A DNA stretch of 35,746 nucleotides. Origin: Berkiella sp964502705 (lineage in GTDB: Bacteria > Pseudomonadota > Gammaproteobacteria > Berkiellales > Berkiellaceae). Shown piece after piece: positions 1 to 8,717 of this stretch (positions are counted from its first letter, which is position 1; the number at the start of each line of letters is the position of its first letter). Under the pieces are notes generated by a model. The model saw nothing but the letters and a program-made list of their open reading frames with translations. It made no database searches and had not been told where the DNA came from. Location of the stretch: the NCBI GenBank assembly GCA_964502705.1, contig CAZCXZ010000024.1, positions 1 through 35,746 on the forward strand, given 5' to 3'. The position numbers were made by a program, and so were the translations under genes.

Positions 1-88
1 TTTACCTCAAAAATAGTATGTGAAAATCCTATACTCCTGCCCGGGTAGAGCTAGTGCTGCTGATGAGATCTACATGAGGAATACTAAT

Positions 89-1009
89 CTACAGATTCTT
101 CCACTTCTCTAACAACGCCAAATTCACACCACTGCCACCACACAAAATCACTGCAACATTGTTATAGTGTTGCAGTATTCCACGCTTCTCATAAACCACA
201 GCAAGTGCCGCGCCACAGGCAGGCTCTACCAAAAAGCGGTGATCGTTAGCAAAGTTTAAGCAAGCATTGACCGCTTCTTTATCCGTAACGGTTTGTGGGT
301 AGGTTGGGTGTTTTTGTGTCCACACAAAGGCTTGCTCACAAATTTGTTTTGCGCCTAACGTGGTTGCAACAGTGTTGATGCTTTCTAGACGAACACGTTG
401 TTTTTCTTTAACTGCCGTAGCCATCGATGCCGCGCCAACGGTTTCGGCGGTAATAATCGCGACATCTTGCCAGCCATGCGCTTCTAAACCTTGTACTAAG
501 CCGGTGTATAAGCCGCCGCCACCCACTGAAACAACAATCGCATCGGGTTTACCCATTTGCTGTTTAATTTCTTCAATGATGGGCATATAACCTTGCCAAA
601 TCAAAGGATGATCAAAGGGAGGGATATAAGCAAAATGTTTTTCGCGAGCAACAGATTTAGCCATCGCATCTGCCGCATCCCAGTTTTCCCCATGAATGAT
701 CACGGTCGCTTTTTCAGCTTCTAGTCTTTTGACCATGATTTGCGGGGTAGTCTCAGGAACGATAACAGTAGCCGGAATGTTGAGCACTTGGCTTGCATAA
801 GCAACAGCAAGGCCTGCATTACCGCCAGAGGATGATATAAAGCCTGGAACTTCGTGACCCGCATAGTGAAGGCATAATGCCCCAATACCGCGATCTTTAA
901 AAGAACCACTGGGTTGCATCATTTCACATTTAAGATAGATATTACGGCCGCTCATTGTACTCAATGAATGTGAGTAAATGAGCGGAGTTGCGATAGACAA
1001 CTTGTTCAT
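89..1009 (-). CDS. PLP-dependent serine/threonine dehydratase (ammonia-lyase)
   Basis: A 306-residue fold-type II pyridoxal-phosphate enzyme that most likely deaminates L-serine and/or L-threonine to pyruvate or 2-oxobutyrate in the cytoplasm. The PLP-binding lysine is in SGSFKDRG near residue 38. The substrate loop SSSGGNAG follows near residue 60. The phosphate-binding glycine run VGGGGL lies near residue 162 and the terminal CGGSGVN near residue 292. The length fits the single-domain serine dehydratase family; there is no C-terminal ACT domain as in biosynthetic IlvA. The start ATG overlaps the stop of the upstream Sel1 gene as ATGA, so the two are probably translationally coupled. Motifs alone do not separate serine from threonine preference. 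Confidence 0.88.
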   Translation of the reverse strand: MNKLSIATPLIYSHSLSTMSGRNIYLKCEMMQPSGSFKDRGIGALCLHYAGHEVPGFISSSGGNAGLAVAYASQVLNIPATVIVPETTPQIMVKRLEAEKATVIIHGENWDAADAMAKSVAREKHFAYIPPFDHPLIWQGYMPIIEEIKQQMGKPDAIVVSVGGGGLYTGLVQGLEAHGWQDVAIITAETVGAASMATAVKEKQRVRLESINTVATTLGAKQICEQAFVWTQKHPTYPQTVTDKEAVNACLNFANDHRFLVEPACGAALAVVYEKRGILQHYNNVAVILCGGSGVNLALLEKWKNL

Positions 1010-2733
1010 GATTTTCGGTAGTATCCACTGAATCTGTCTAATCCTACTGCATTCATAATACCTTTAACGTTATCGTTTACTTTTTGCACGATTCGATTGC
1101 CAAGTGTCGGTGTTTCAGGAATAGCAGGTGTTTTCTCCATCTGTTGTAACGCTAAAAAGGATTCAGCATGTTGCGCACGCTCATGGCCTGCTAAGCTCGC
1201 TTGATGAAACCAGTTAAGCGCGAGATCATTATTCTTAGGTAAGCCTTGGCCATGATAGTAGTGCCATCCAAGCGCATATTGTGCTTCGATATTGCCAGCT
1301 TCTGCTGCACGTTGATACAAATTAGTGCTTTTCTCAATATCTTGAGGAACTTTATCGCCGTGTTCATAGAGGTTAGCAAGATAGAGTTGTGCTTCAGGCA
1401 GGTTAAGTTCTGCTGCCTCTTTAACAATCGCAAATCCTTCCGGGTTGAATTGGGCGCTGGTTTCAATCAGTTCTACGCCCCGTTTAAACTCAGCTCGACG
1501 TTGCTTAGCATTGGTTGGTTGCTTTCTAACTGGCACAGGGGGTGATGTTAATTGACTGAGCTTTTCTTGTAAAGATGGGTCATAATCATTATTCACATTC
1601 AATTGTTTAGCTTCTAAAAACAAGTTAATTGCGGCTTGATTGTTTTGTTTGGTTCCCAAACCTAGCATCGTCATCCAAGCAAGGTAGGATTGAGCAGGTT
1701 GGTAATTCATTTGTGCCGCTTTGCCTAACCATTCAACCGCTTTAGCGTCATCTTGTGCAATGTTTTCACCGCGAAGATGCTGCATTGCTAATTGATATTG
1801 CGCGATAGGGTGGCCTTTATCAGCAGCCGTTGCTAACGTTTTAATTCCTTCATCACGATTCTCAGGATCTTTTAATTCGATGGTGGCAATTTTAAATTCT
1901 TCTGATCCTGGCCATGATGTATGAGCAACGGTGTCATGCTTAACGACATCGGTGGTATCGATAAGAGCCGCATTCGGTAATCCATTTTTAACTGCTTTCT
2001 GATACCAATTCAGTGCAGCCATATTATCTCGTGAAACGCCGATCCCATTTTGGTAGCATAGCGCTAGCATAAATTGAGCTTGAGGATGGTTCTGCTTGGC
2101 AGCTAGGTTTAAGTATTCTAATGCGCTTTTATAATCAGGAGATTTTCCTGCAACGCCGATGCTATAAATTCTTGCTAAAGTAAATTGTGCTTGGCTGTCA
2201 TTTTGCTCTGCAGCTTTCTTGCAAGCTAATAACGCTTTGGTATAGTCGCCCGCTTTATATTGAGCGTCACATTGTTTGATAATAACATTAGGATCGATAA
2301 TTGGAGCTGGGATTTTGGTTGCTAGCGTTGTGGTTTTAGGCTGTTTTTTCGCAGCTTGAATGGTTTTATCATTTTGAGCCGCTTTCTTCTTTTGAGTGAG
2401 CAATTGTTTTGCAGGTTGTGCAGGTTTGGTTTTTACAGATACTGTTTTTTTATTGACTTGGCGCTTGGTGAACAACGAAAACTTTTTTGGCGACTTTTTG
2501 GTGGCTGTTTTATCATCCGATTTTTTCGTAGCCAAGTTTGGCATTTGGGCTTGGGTGGTTTTTTTAGGTTTGGTTATGGTTGTTTTGTGAGCTGCATCTG
2601 TAAGAGGCAATGAACGAGCAAAGCCTTTTTCTACTGAATAATTTTCCAAGGTTGTTGATTTTTGAGGTGTCTCGCTGAAGCTGACGACAGGCCACGCAAG
2701 CAATAATAGGCTTCCCATGCGAATGAAGTTCAT
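1006..2733 (-). CDS. Secreted Sel1-repeat protein
   Basis: A 575-residue protein with a signal peptide (about residues 1-20, hydrophobic run LLLLAWPVV). A basic Lys/Thr/Ala/Gln-rich low-complexity segment follows to about residue 145. The rest carries Sel1-type TPR-like repeats, visible as recurring pairs such as AQFTLARIY...A, AQFMLALCYQNGIGV, AQYQLAMQHLRGE, AQLYLANLYEHGD and AQYALGWHYYHGQGLP. Sel1 repeats are protein-interaction solenoids; in Legionella and relatives, secreted or periplasmic Sel1 proteins (LpnE, EnhC) act in host interaction or the envelope. It should be exported, and the basic linker may bind the wall or anionic surfaces (inference). It is the first gene of a two-gene unit with the downstream dehydratase. 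Confidence 0.88.
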   Translation of the reverse strand: MNFIRMGSLLLLAWPVVSFSETPQKSTTLENYSVEKGFARSLPLTDAAHKTTITKPKKTTQAQMPNLATKKSDDKTATKKSPKKFSLFTKRQVNKKTVSVKTKPAQPAKQLLTQKKKAAQNDKTIQAAKKQPKTTTLATKIPAPIIDPNVIIKQCDAQYKAGDYTKALLACKKAAEQNDSQAQFTLARIYSIGVAGKSPDYKSALEYLNLAAKQNHPQAQFMLALCYQNGIGVSRDNMAALNWYQKAVKNGLPNAALIDTTDVVKHDTVAHTSWPGSEEFKIATIELKDPENRDEGIKTLATAADKGHPIAQYQLAMQHLRGENIAQDDAKAVEWLGKAAQMNYQPAQSYLAWMTMLGLGTKQNNQAAINLFLEAKQLNVNNDYDPSLQEKLSQLTSPPVPVRKQPTNAKQRRAEFKRGVELIETSAQFNPEGFAIVKEAAELNLPEAQLYLANLYEHGDKVPQDIEKSTNLYQRAAEAGNIEAQYALGWHYYHGQGLPKNNDLALNWFHQASLAGHERAQHAESFLALQQMEKTPAIPETPTLGNRIVQKVNDNVKGIMNAVGLDRFSGYYRKS

Positions 2734-2793
2734 AATCTCTCCCTAACAGGTCTTTTAAGGTGCAGTTCACTCGCTTAAGTGTATATCACTCTT

Positions 2794-2831
2794 ATTATAT
2801 GTCACCTGAAATGGTGGGTATCTAGTATAAT
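2794..2831. promoter_or_regulatory. Divergent promoter region between the Sel1 and GGDEF/EAL genes
   Basis: The gap between two divergent genes holds one perfect TATAAT on each strand: minus strand at 2794-2799 (toward the Sel1 gene) and plus strand at 2826-2831 (toward the GGDEF/EAL gene). Neither has a convincing -35 hexamer at 17 bp, so activator dependence or weak promoters are possible. Called from -10 matches and position only. Confidence 0.4.
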
Positions 2832-2872
2832 TAATATGTAAAAGATTAATAAAGCAGATCAGGGTTTTGAGC

Positions 2873-4603
2873 GTGACAGTTATCGTTTGGCAAATAATTG
2901 CTCTATTCTTGGCGTTAACGACAGCGCTGTTTTTCTATATAGCTATTAAACTACGTGAGCAACTACGCGTCAGTCTTGTAAGAGAAGAGCGTGTTTACCA
3001 AGAATTATTAGACTTTCCAGGTTCCAATCCTAACCCGGTCATGCGGATCAATAAGCTGGGGGTTTTGCTTTATGCAAACCCGTCTAGCCAAGCCATTATG
3101 CATGCCTGGCAAGTTGGCTTAAATGAGAAATTACCATCACAATGGCGCGAAGTCATCAGGCAAGTCATTCTCTCTGATCAAGCTCAGGAAGTGGAAGCTA
3201 TTTGTGGGCAATATAGTTATTTGTTAAATATTGTGCCAATCAATAATGCTTATGTGAGTGTGTTTGGTATGAATATAACGGCTCGTAAAGCGGCTGAACA
3301 CGAGCTAGAGCAGCGTGCAACAACCGATGCTTTAACTAAACTACCTAATCGAATTATTTTTCATCAAAATCTCACAATGGAAATCAATCATGCTAAATCT
3401 GGCAAAATCAAAATGGCCGTTTTTATCATTAGGCTTGATGATTTTTTTGAGATTTTAAATACCTATGGTGAAGAAACAGCGGGAGCCTATTTGATTGGTT
3501 TTTGTGAACGTTTGCAGAAGTTTACGGTCAATGAAGGTACTATTGCTAGAATCAGCGAAAATGAATTCGGGATGATTTGCCCAGAAATTCGTGATGCTTC
3601 GCAAGCGGCATCTTATATCCAAGCCCTTATTGAAATAACCACAGAGCCATATCATGTTCTCTCGCGTGAAATATTTACTAACGTTAGTGTGGGTATTTCG
3701 TTTTTTCCTAATGATGGTGACTCAAGCGATGTGCTAACTCGGAATGCGCAGCTGGCCGTCAATCGAACCAGCAGCACTCGCAATCAGTATGAATTTTTTC
3801 AACGCGGCATGATTGATCAGCTTCAAATCAAACGCAATGTCATCACGGATTTACATAAAGCATTAGAGAATAATGAGTTTACTTTACATTATCAGCCACA
3901 AATTCAACTTAAAAATAGTCAGATGGTAGGATGCGAAGCCCTGATCCGTTGGAATCATCCACATAAAGGCTTTATTTCGCCGTTCTTTTTTATGACAGCA
4001 GCAGAAGAAACCCATCTTATTGTACCTATCGGTGAATGGGTGTTGCGTAACGCGTGCATACAAGCTAAAAAATGGCAGGCTCAGGGGTTGCCACCTATTC
4101 AAGTCGCCGTTAACGTTTCAGCAAGACAATTGTTTCAAACCGATCTTGTTACCTTAGTGCGCCAAGTGTTGAAAGAAACACAAGTTTCTCCAGAGTGGCT
4201 TGAAATAGAGTTAACGGAGAGTGCGTTAGCGCAAGATATGCCAGCCGCAATTGACATCATGAATGGTTTAAAAGCCTTAGGTGTTGGCTTGGCGTTAGAT
4301 GATTTTGGTACGGGCTACTCTTCATTAAGCTATTTAATGCAGTTCCCAGTAGATAAGTTAAAAATTGATCGTTCATTTATCAAAGGCATTGAAGATGCCA
4401 AAGAGGGGCACGCACTGACCCGGGGTATCATTGATTTAGGCCATAGCCTTCATCTTAAGGTGGTTGCGGAGGGGGTCGAGACCAAGGCTCAGCTGCAATA
4501 CCTTAAGCAGCATAAATGCGACTTAATACAGGGCTATTATTTTGCACAGCCTCAGGCGCCAGAAAAGTTTATCGAATTCTTCAAACGCGATTGGCAAACT
4601 TAA
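2873..4603 (+). CDS. Membrane-anchored PAS-GGDEF-EAL protein, probable c-di-GMP phosphodiesterase
   Basis: One N-terminal transmembrane segment (about residues 5-28) is followed by a PAS-like sensor region (about 45-140), a GGDEF domain (about 150-305) and an EAL domain (about 325-572). The GGDEF signature is degenerate (SENEF in place of GGDEF), so diguanylate cyclase activity is unlikely. The EAL domain keeps its catalytic set: EALIRW, NVSARQ, ELTES, DDFGTGYSS, KIDRSF and AEGVET. The likely role is c-di-GMP hydrolysis at the inner membrane, with the dead GGDEF as a possible GTP-sensing module (inference). Start choice: GTG at 2873 has AGGG eight bases upstream. A TTG at 2867 is also in frame but sits too close to that site. 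No ATG is available. Confidence 0.88.
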   Translation: MTVIVWQIIALFLALTTALFFYIAIKLREQLRVSLVREERVYQELLDFPGSNPNPVMRINKLGVLLYANPSSQAIMHAWQVGLNEKLPSQWREVIRQVILSDQAQEVEAICGQYSYLLNIVPINNAYVSVFGMNITARKAAEHELEQRATTDALTKLPNRIIFHQNLTMEINHAKSGKIKMAVFIIRLDDFFEILNTYGEETAGAYLIGFCERLQKFTVNEGTIARISENEFGMICPEIRDASQAASYIQALIEITTEPYHVLSREIFTNVSVGISFFPNDGDSSDVLTRNAQLAVNRTSSTRNQYEFFQRGMIDQLQIKRNVITDLHKALENNEFTLHYQPQIQLKNSQMVGCEALIRWNHPHKGFISPFFFMTAAEETHLIVPIGEWVLRNACIQAKKWQAQGLPPIQVAVNVSARQLFQTDLVTLVRQVLKETQVSPEWLEIELTESALAQDMPAAIDIMNGLKALGVGLALDDFGTGYSSLSYLMQFPVDKLKIDRSFIKGIEDAKEGHALTRGIIDLGHSLHLKVVAEGVETKAQLQYLKQHKCDLIQGYYFAQPQAPEKFIEFFKRDWQT

Positions 4604-4699
4604 CCGACAATCGACGCAAATAGCCTTCAATATCTAGTATTTTATAAGACAATTGATGCAAATCCTCATTTTATAGCACGATCTTATACATAAATTATC

Positions 4700-4717
4700 A
4701 TCCCTACCCTTAGGGAT
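4700..4717 (+). terminator. Small dyad, possible terminator of the GGDEF/EAL gene
   Basis: ATCCCTA and TAGGGAT form a perfect 7-bp inverted repeat with a CCCT loop, about 100 bases past the GGDEF/EAL stop and 80 bases before the next start. There is no T-run, so it could equally be an operator for the downstream gene. Confidence 0.3.
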
Positions 4718-4799
4718 TATTCAAATACTTAGCTAGATGACATAAGATATAAGGTATCAGTCGGTTATAGCCTCGAAAAGATACTAAGAGGGTAGTTAC

Positions 4800-7700
4800 A
4801 TGGTAGCGAATAGATTCCGCAGTGGCTTGAAGTATATCGCAGGTAAAGTAAGACGTGTGCGCAGCCCGCGTAAAAGGGATGCAAGTCATGTTGCAGCAGA
4901 CAAGTCGACAAGCATACCAAAAGGTACTATAAACAAAAAGTTATTGCAGATATGTAATAAAGATAAAGCAGGTGCGCATGACGAAGAAGCATTAAGACAG
5001 CATTTTTTTAAAATTTTAGTCATGATTAAACCTGAAGAATTTGATGATTTGGCGTGGAGTAAAAAAGACGCAAATGAAAAAGCTCCTAATGTCTATAAGA
5101 TAGCAGATGAGTTAACGAAGCTATCCTGGTTAGTAAGGCATGACATTCTATTAGCAAAGGATGAAAAAGAACGAATAAAAGCATTTGAGAAATATTGCGG
5201 TATTATGGCTCATGCTTTGAAAAATAATGACATTGGGATAGTCAATGCAATTTATTCAACGATGGTTTCTGCAGATATTTCTAGATTGAAACTATCGGAG
5301 AAGTCAAAAAGAAAAGCTGACTTGACAGTAATATTAGGGCTTGCAGAGCAAGCGACAAGTTCTGCTCTAAATTTTAAAGAGCTACGTGAAATTGAAAAAA
5401 ATGCAGCAATGAGAAATGAGGTGATTGTACCAAGCATAACAACATTGCTTAATGATCTGACATTTGCTCATGATGGAAATTTAGACGAAAATGGTAACGT
5501 AAAGCCATCGGGTAAAGAAATGATGGGCGAAATTATTCAAGTCTTTTCCCAAAACCAAAAATTAGCGACTAATGCGTTAGATGCTAGTGTTTCATCCGAG
5601 CTGGCTGAAAAAATTAATAATGATGCTTTTATATTCGATGGTGCAACTGCATATAAAAGATCACTAGAAATTACACCACGTGACGGCAATCCTCCCAAAG
5701 ATCCTTCCGAATTTGTAACATTAAGCGAGTATGTTAAAGAACGATTAAATCAAAATAAGAAAGCATTAGTATCCAATAAAGAGGGACTTAATGTCGCGGT
5801 CGGAAAAGTTCATAATACCATTGAAGGGTTTCTGCCGAAGATTATTGATGCAACGATTACGGATGCTGAGATCGAGAAGTTACAGAGTGCATTTATACCC
5901 TCTGAAAGTGTTCAAGGCCTGACGGTTTCGATCGCGACGATGCAAGCAACCATTGAAGCAGTTGAAAAATATATTGCAAAAAATCAAGGTGATCCAAGTA
6001 TTCGGGAATTAACTGCACTATGTGATGAGATGAAATCGGAGATAACAAAAGCATGGGAAGTTATTGAAAACTCAAAAGCCATGCGAGCAAGGCTGCAAGC
6101 AGCACAAAAATCTGTAATCAAAGCCGATGAAGCACCAAAAGCAGCTACTGATGTTGATAGCGCAATCGTTGTAGGAAATGTGGTTGACACGCCAGCACCC
6201 ACTTTACAGATTGACCCCTCATCAAATGATGACGCAGTTCTGACGGTGGCGTCAGTGAAAGATGTTGCGAGCGAGCACGATGAAGAACAAGTGCCAGAAC
6301 AAGATATAGATCCAGATATAATCTTAGAAGCTCATGCTGAACAGAAGCAATTAGAACTTGATTTTCTTAAAGGTGATCAAGACAATGACTCTGCATACAA
6401 GATACTTACCGATTTGTTAAAACTTTATAACAAAGCTGTTTATGAAAGCCAATATGGCAAAGCGGATAAGAATGAAGTCAGCAAAGCAATTAATCGCTAT
6501 CGAGAGCAAATTGCAGATATTCTAAGCAGGATAAATGTAGCATCTAGTTCTTCAGATCCACAATTAAAAGCGGTTGCGACAAAATTACAGGTACAAATCA
6601 AGCCGATGGTTGACAAATATAATCAACTTGATAATCAATTAAAGAAACCAGCACAGACCATCCCTGCTGCAACCAAAAACAAGAAAAAATCAATTAAAAA
6701 TGTGGCTAAAAGCCTCGCTAGCCGAGTAAAAGCGATTAGACATGCGAGCGCTAAGGAAGCTGTCGAAGACTCACCCAGTACATTAGAGCTGATTAATCGA
6801 TTACGCGATGAAACGCTTAAATTTAACCGTCATGATGCGCCATCTGAACAAAAAGTATCCCCAGTTGCACAACCTGCAGCTGCGGTGTCTGCAATGCCAA
6901 ACGATAGTAATATTGGTATTGAGTTCGAAGATGATGAAATCTCCCCGGCTGCCATATCTGACAGAACAGAAGCACTCGTAAAAGCGGAACCTGCTGTGGA
7001 ACAGCGATCTATTTTGATAGAAGACGATGCACCATTTGAAGTAGATGACGATGATGAAACATTAGATGATCGTAAAGAAGCCGTGCCGGTTGTTCCCGTT
7101 ATGCCACAACAGCCAGCGCCTAATAGTCCACATATGAAAGCATTTACCGATTTTCAACGTTTTCAAACTATATTAGCAGCTGACAATCTTGATGATCGTA
7201 ATCAAATAAAAGTTGATGCGATGAAAATGGGTGTGCGCTTTATGTTGAGCTTGCCAAAAGAGAATAAGCCAAAAAATCTTTCAGATATTGTTAAGCAAGC
7301 AATGGTCGCGAACCCAAGTTCAAGTTTAGATATCACCACCAAAGAGGCTGCAAAAACCATTCTTGCCGCTATTATTTCACCCAACGCAAACCTGAATGAT
7401 TTGACGGCACAAGCAGGTAAAATTATTAGCAGAATTGATAAACTTAAAGAAACCAATCCTATGACGCCGCAAATTAAAAAGAAAATTGCACTGCGTGAAG
7501 ATGTCCATAAATACCTTAGAACGCTTATAGAGCAAAAAACACTGGAAATGAATGATACCGTCAAAGCGCAAGTAGAAAGAGCGCAACCTATCATTCCAAC
7601 CAAGCAAAATATCCAATCTGAGAAAAGAGCGCAAGCCAAGAAGGCTGCGTCACTTGAAGATCCTGCAGTACATTTGCAACAATGTATTGTTGCGTTTAAA

Positions 7701-7964
7701 AAGCTTATTGATAGTGCAGATGATACTGAAAGAGCTAAATTTTTAAAAGAAGGTTCAAACGTGCCTGAACAATTGAAGAGTATGCTCATAGAGCTGGAAC
7801 GCTTGAACCCGCAAAAAGTGACAGCGGATGATGTCGAACGTTTATATATACGAGGGAAAAAATACTGGAAGGAAGAGGGCAATCAGCCTTTGAAGGACAA
7901 TCTGCTCATTAAGCTAAGAGATCAATTACCCAGACAGAAGCCAGGGATGAGACACTCGATTTAG
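4800..7964 (+). CDS. RasGEF-domain protein, putative translocated effector
   Basis: A 1054-residue protein with no signal peptide. A short basic N-terminus (residues 1-30) precedes a region at about 60-260 that follows the RasGEF (CDC25-homology) pattern. KLSWLVRHDIL (107-117) matches the ls-wV-teI block. RIKAFEKYCGIMAHALKNND (125-144) and IVNAIYSTMVSADISRLKLS (147-166) match the K-fi-iA-hc-elnN and l-aI-saL-s-I-RLk blocks. NF-LR (191-196) and VPSITTLLNDLTFAHDGN (210-227) match the final P-lg-L-DLtf-dgn block. RasGEFs load GTP onto Ras-family GTPases, which suggests a host target; Legionella has a RasGEF effector (LegG2). Residues 290-1054 are charged and helical/coiled-coil-like, with acidic linkers (near 735-770) and a second basic patch near 665-690. 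The C-terminus is hydrophilic. SD AAGAGGG lies seven bases before ATG. The effector role is inferred. Confidence 0.72.
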   Translation: MVANRFRSGLKYIAGKVRRVRSPRKRDASHVAADKSTSIPKGTINKKLLQICNKDKAGAHDEEALRQHFFKILVMIKPEEFDDLAWSKKDANEKAPNVYKIADELTKLSWLVRHDILLAKDEKERIKAFEKYCGIMAHALKNNDIGIVNAIYSTMVSADISRLKLSEKSKRKADLTVILGLAEQATSSALNFKELREIEKNAAMRNEVIVPSITTLLNDLTFAHDGNLDENGNVKPSGKEMMGEIIQVFSQNQKLATNALDASVSSELAEKINNDAFIFDGATAYKRSLEITPRDGNPPKDPSEFVTLSEYVKERLNQNKKALVSNKEGLNVAVGKVHNTIEGFLPKIIDATITDAEIEKLQSAFIPSESVQGLTVSIATMQATIEAVEKYIAKNQGDPSIRELTALCDEMKSEITKAWEVIENSKAMRARLQAAQKSVIKADEAPKAATDVDSAIVVGNVVDTPAPTLQIDPSSNDDAVLTVASVKDVASEHDEEQVPEQDIDPDIILEAHAEQKQLELDFLKGDQDNDSAYKILTDLLKLYNKAVYESQYGKADKNEVSKAINRYREQIADILSRINVASSSSDPQLKAVATKLQVQIKPMVDKYNQLDNQLKKPAQTIPAATKNKKKSIKNVAKSLASRVKAIRHASAKEAVEDSPSTLELINRLRDETLKFNRHDAPSEQKVSPVAQPAAAVSAMPNDSNIGIEFEDDEISPAAISDRTEALVKAEPAVEQRSILIEDDAPFEVDDDDETLDDRKEAVPVVPVMPQQPAPNSPHMKAFTDFQRFQTILAADNLDDRNQIKVDAMKMGVRFMLSLPKENKPKNLSDIVKQAMVANPSSSLDITTKEAAKTILAAIISPNANLNDLTAQAGKIISRIDKLKETNPMTPQIKKKIALREDVHKYLRTLIEQKTLEMNDTVKAQVERAQPIIPTKQNIQSEKRAQAKKAASLEDPAVHLQQCIVAFKKLIDSADDTERAKFLKEGSNVPEQLKSMLIELERLNPQKVTADDVERLYIRGKKYWKEEGNQPLKDNLLIKLRDQLPRQKPGMRHSI

Positions 7965-8230
7965 CGCTCTTCGCCAAACCGATTACTCACAAGCGCTTCA
8001 ATTGCGGCAAGCGCCTCTGTTTCATCTTCGCCTTCAACACTGACATCTATCCATGAATGTTGGCTCGCCGCTAGCATCATGACACCCATAATACTTTTGC
8101 CATTCACGGTTTTACCATTACGAGTGATTTCGATATGACTGCCGTATCTTGAAGCGGTTTGCACAAATTTTGCAGCGGCTCTGGCATGGAGCCCGAGTTT
8201 ATTTATGATTTGGATTTGTTTGTTTTGCAT
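7961..8230 (-). CDS. HPr family phosphocarrier protein
   Basis: An 89-residue HPr/NPr. It accepts phosphate from enzyme I on His15 (GLHARAAAKFV) and passes it to the EIIA proteins encoded nearby. Ser46 in NGKSIMG is also present, the residue HPr kinase modifies. No enzyme I, EIIB or EIIC gene is in the window, so this looks like a regulatory PTS rather than a sugar importer. Last gene of the minus-strand cluster, it overlaps the convergent RasGEF gene by 4 bp. No Shine-Dalgarno is present: a run of seven C (mRNA sense) separates the upstream EIIA stop from this ATG, so translation probably depends on coupling. Confidence 0.92.
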   Translation of the reverse strand: MQNKQIQIINKLGLHARAAAKFVQTASRYGSHIEITRNGKTVNGKSIMGVMMLAASQHSWIDVSVEGEDETEALAAIEALVSNRFGEER

Positions 8231-8240
8231 AAAGGGGGGG

Positions 8241-8717
8241 TTACTCGATTACATCAACTACGGCGGATTTACGTTTAACCTTAAGATTCCTGGTATTGCC
8301 GTTGGCAACTGCCAAGGCACGCTGCTCATTGAGCGGCTCAAATATGCCGTCTTTGCCACCATCTACCGCTTTCTTTGCAAGGGGGCCTAAAGGTAAATGA
8401 GGGTAATTCAAAATCCGAAATAACATTGGCACATTCAGCCCGGTTATCACTCTAATCGATAGCCCTTGGCTTTGTAGCCCTTGCGCAATATTGCTGGGGG
8501 TTGAGCCAAACATATCTGTGAGAACCAGTACACCTTGGCCTGAATCTAATTTTCTAACGAGGTGGGCGGCTTTGGCTATCAATAATTCAGGTTCGGGATC
8601 GCGACTGACCGAAAGATGGGTTGCGCACAAAGGTAGTTGACCAAATGTTCCGTGGGCAACATTTAGCAAAGCACCACCGATGCCACTATGGGTAATTAAT
8701 AATATGCCAACGCTCAT
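8241..8717 (-). CDS. PTS EIIA component, mannose/fructose (EIIA-Man) family
   Basis: A 158-residue single EIIA-Man-type domain. The phosphorylated histidine is His9 in LLITHSGIG, followed by the family's L-DMFGSTPSN loop near residues 68-76, where P-S-N positions the active site. Without EIIB/EIIC partners here it probably acts as a regulatory phospho-acceptor from HPr, as in the rapZ-linked PTS genes of many proteobacteria. The start ATG overlaps the rapZ stop as ATGA. The Lys/Arg-rich C-terminus (LKVKRKSAVVDVIE) is unremarkable. Confidence 0.88.
   Translation of the reverse strand: MSVGILLITHSGIGGALLNVAHGTFGQLPLCATHLSVSRDPEPELLIAKAAHLVRKLDSGQGVLVLTDMFGSTPSNIAQGLQSQGLSIRVITGLNVPMLFRILNYPHLPLGPLAKKAVDGGKDGIFEPLNEQRALAVANGNTRNLKVKRKSAVVDVIE

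Noticed and set aside
1..88. Possible RNA gene or remnant at the left edge
   Set aside because: No tRNA arms, reading frame or convincing hairpin could be seen in these 88 bases.
7202..7882. A 226-codon open frame on the minus strand inside the RasGEF gene
   Set aside because: Hydrophobic and Cys/Ser-rich with no family pattern. It is antisense to a long, well-started coding frame with a good ribosome site, so it is a shadow of that gene's codon composition.
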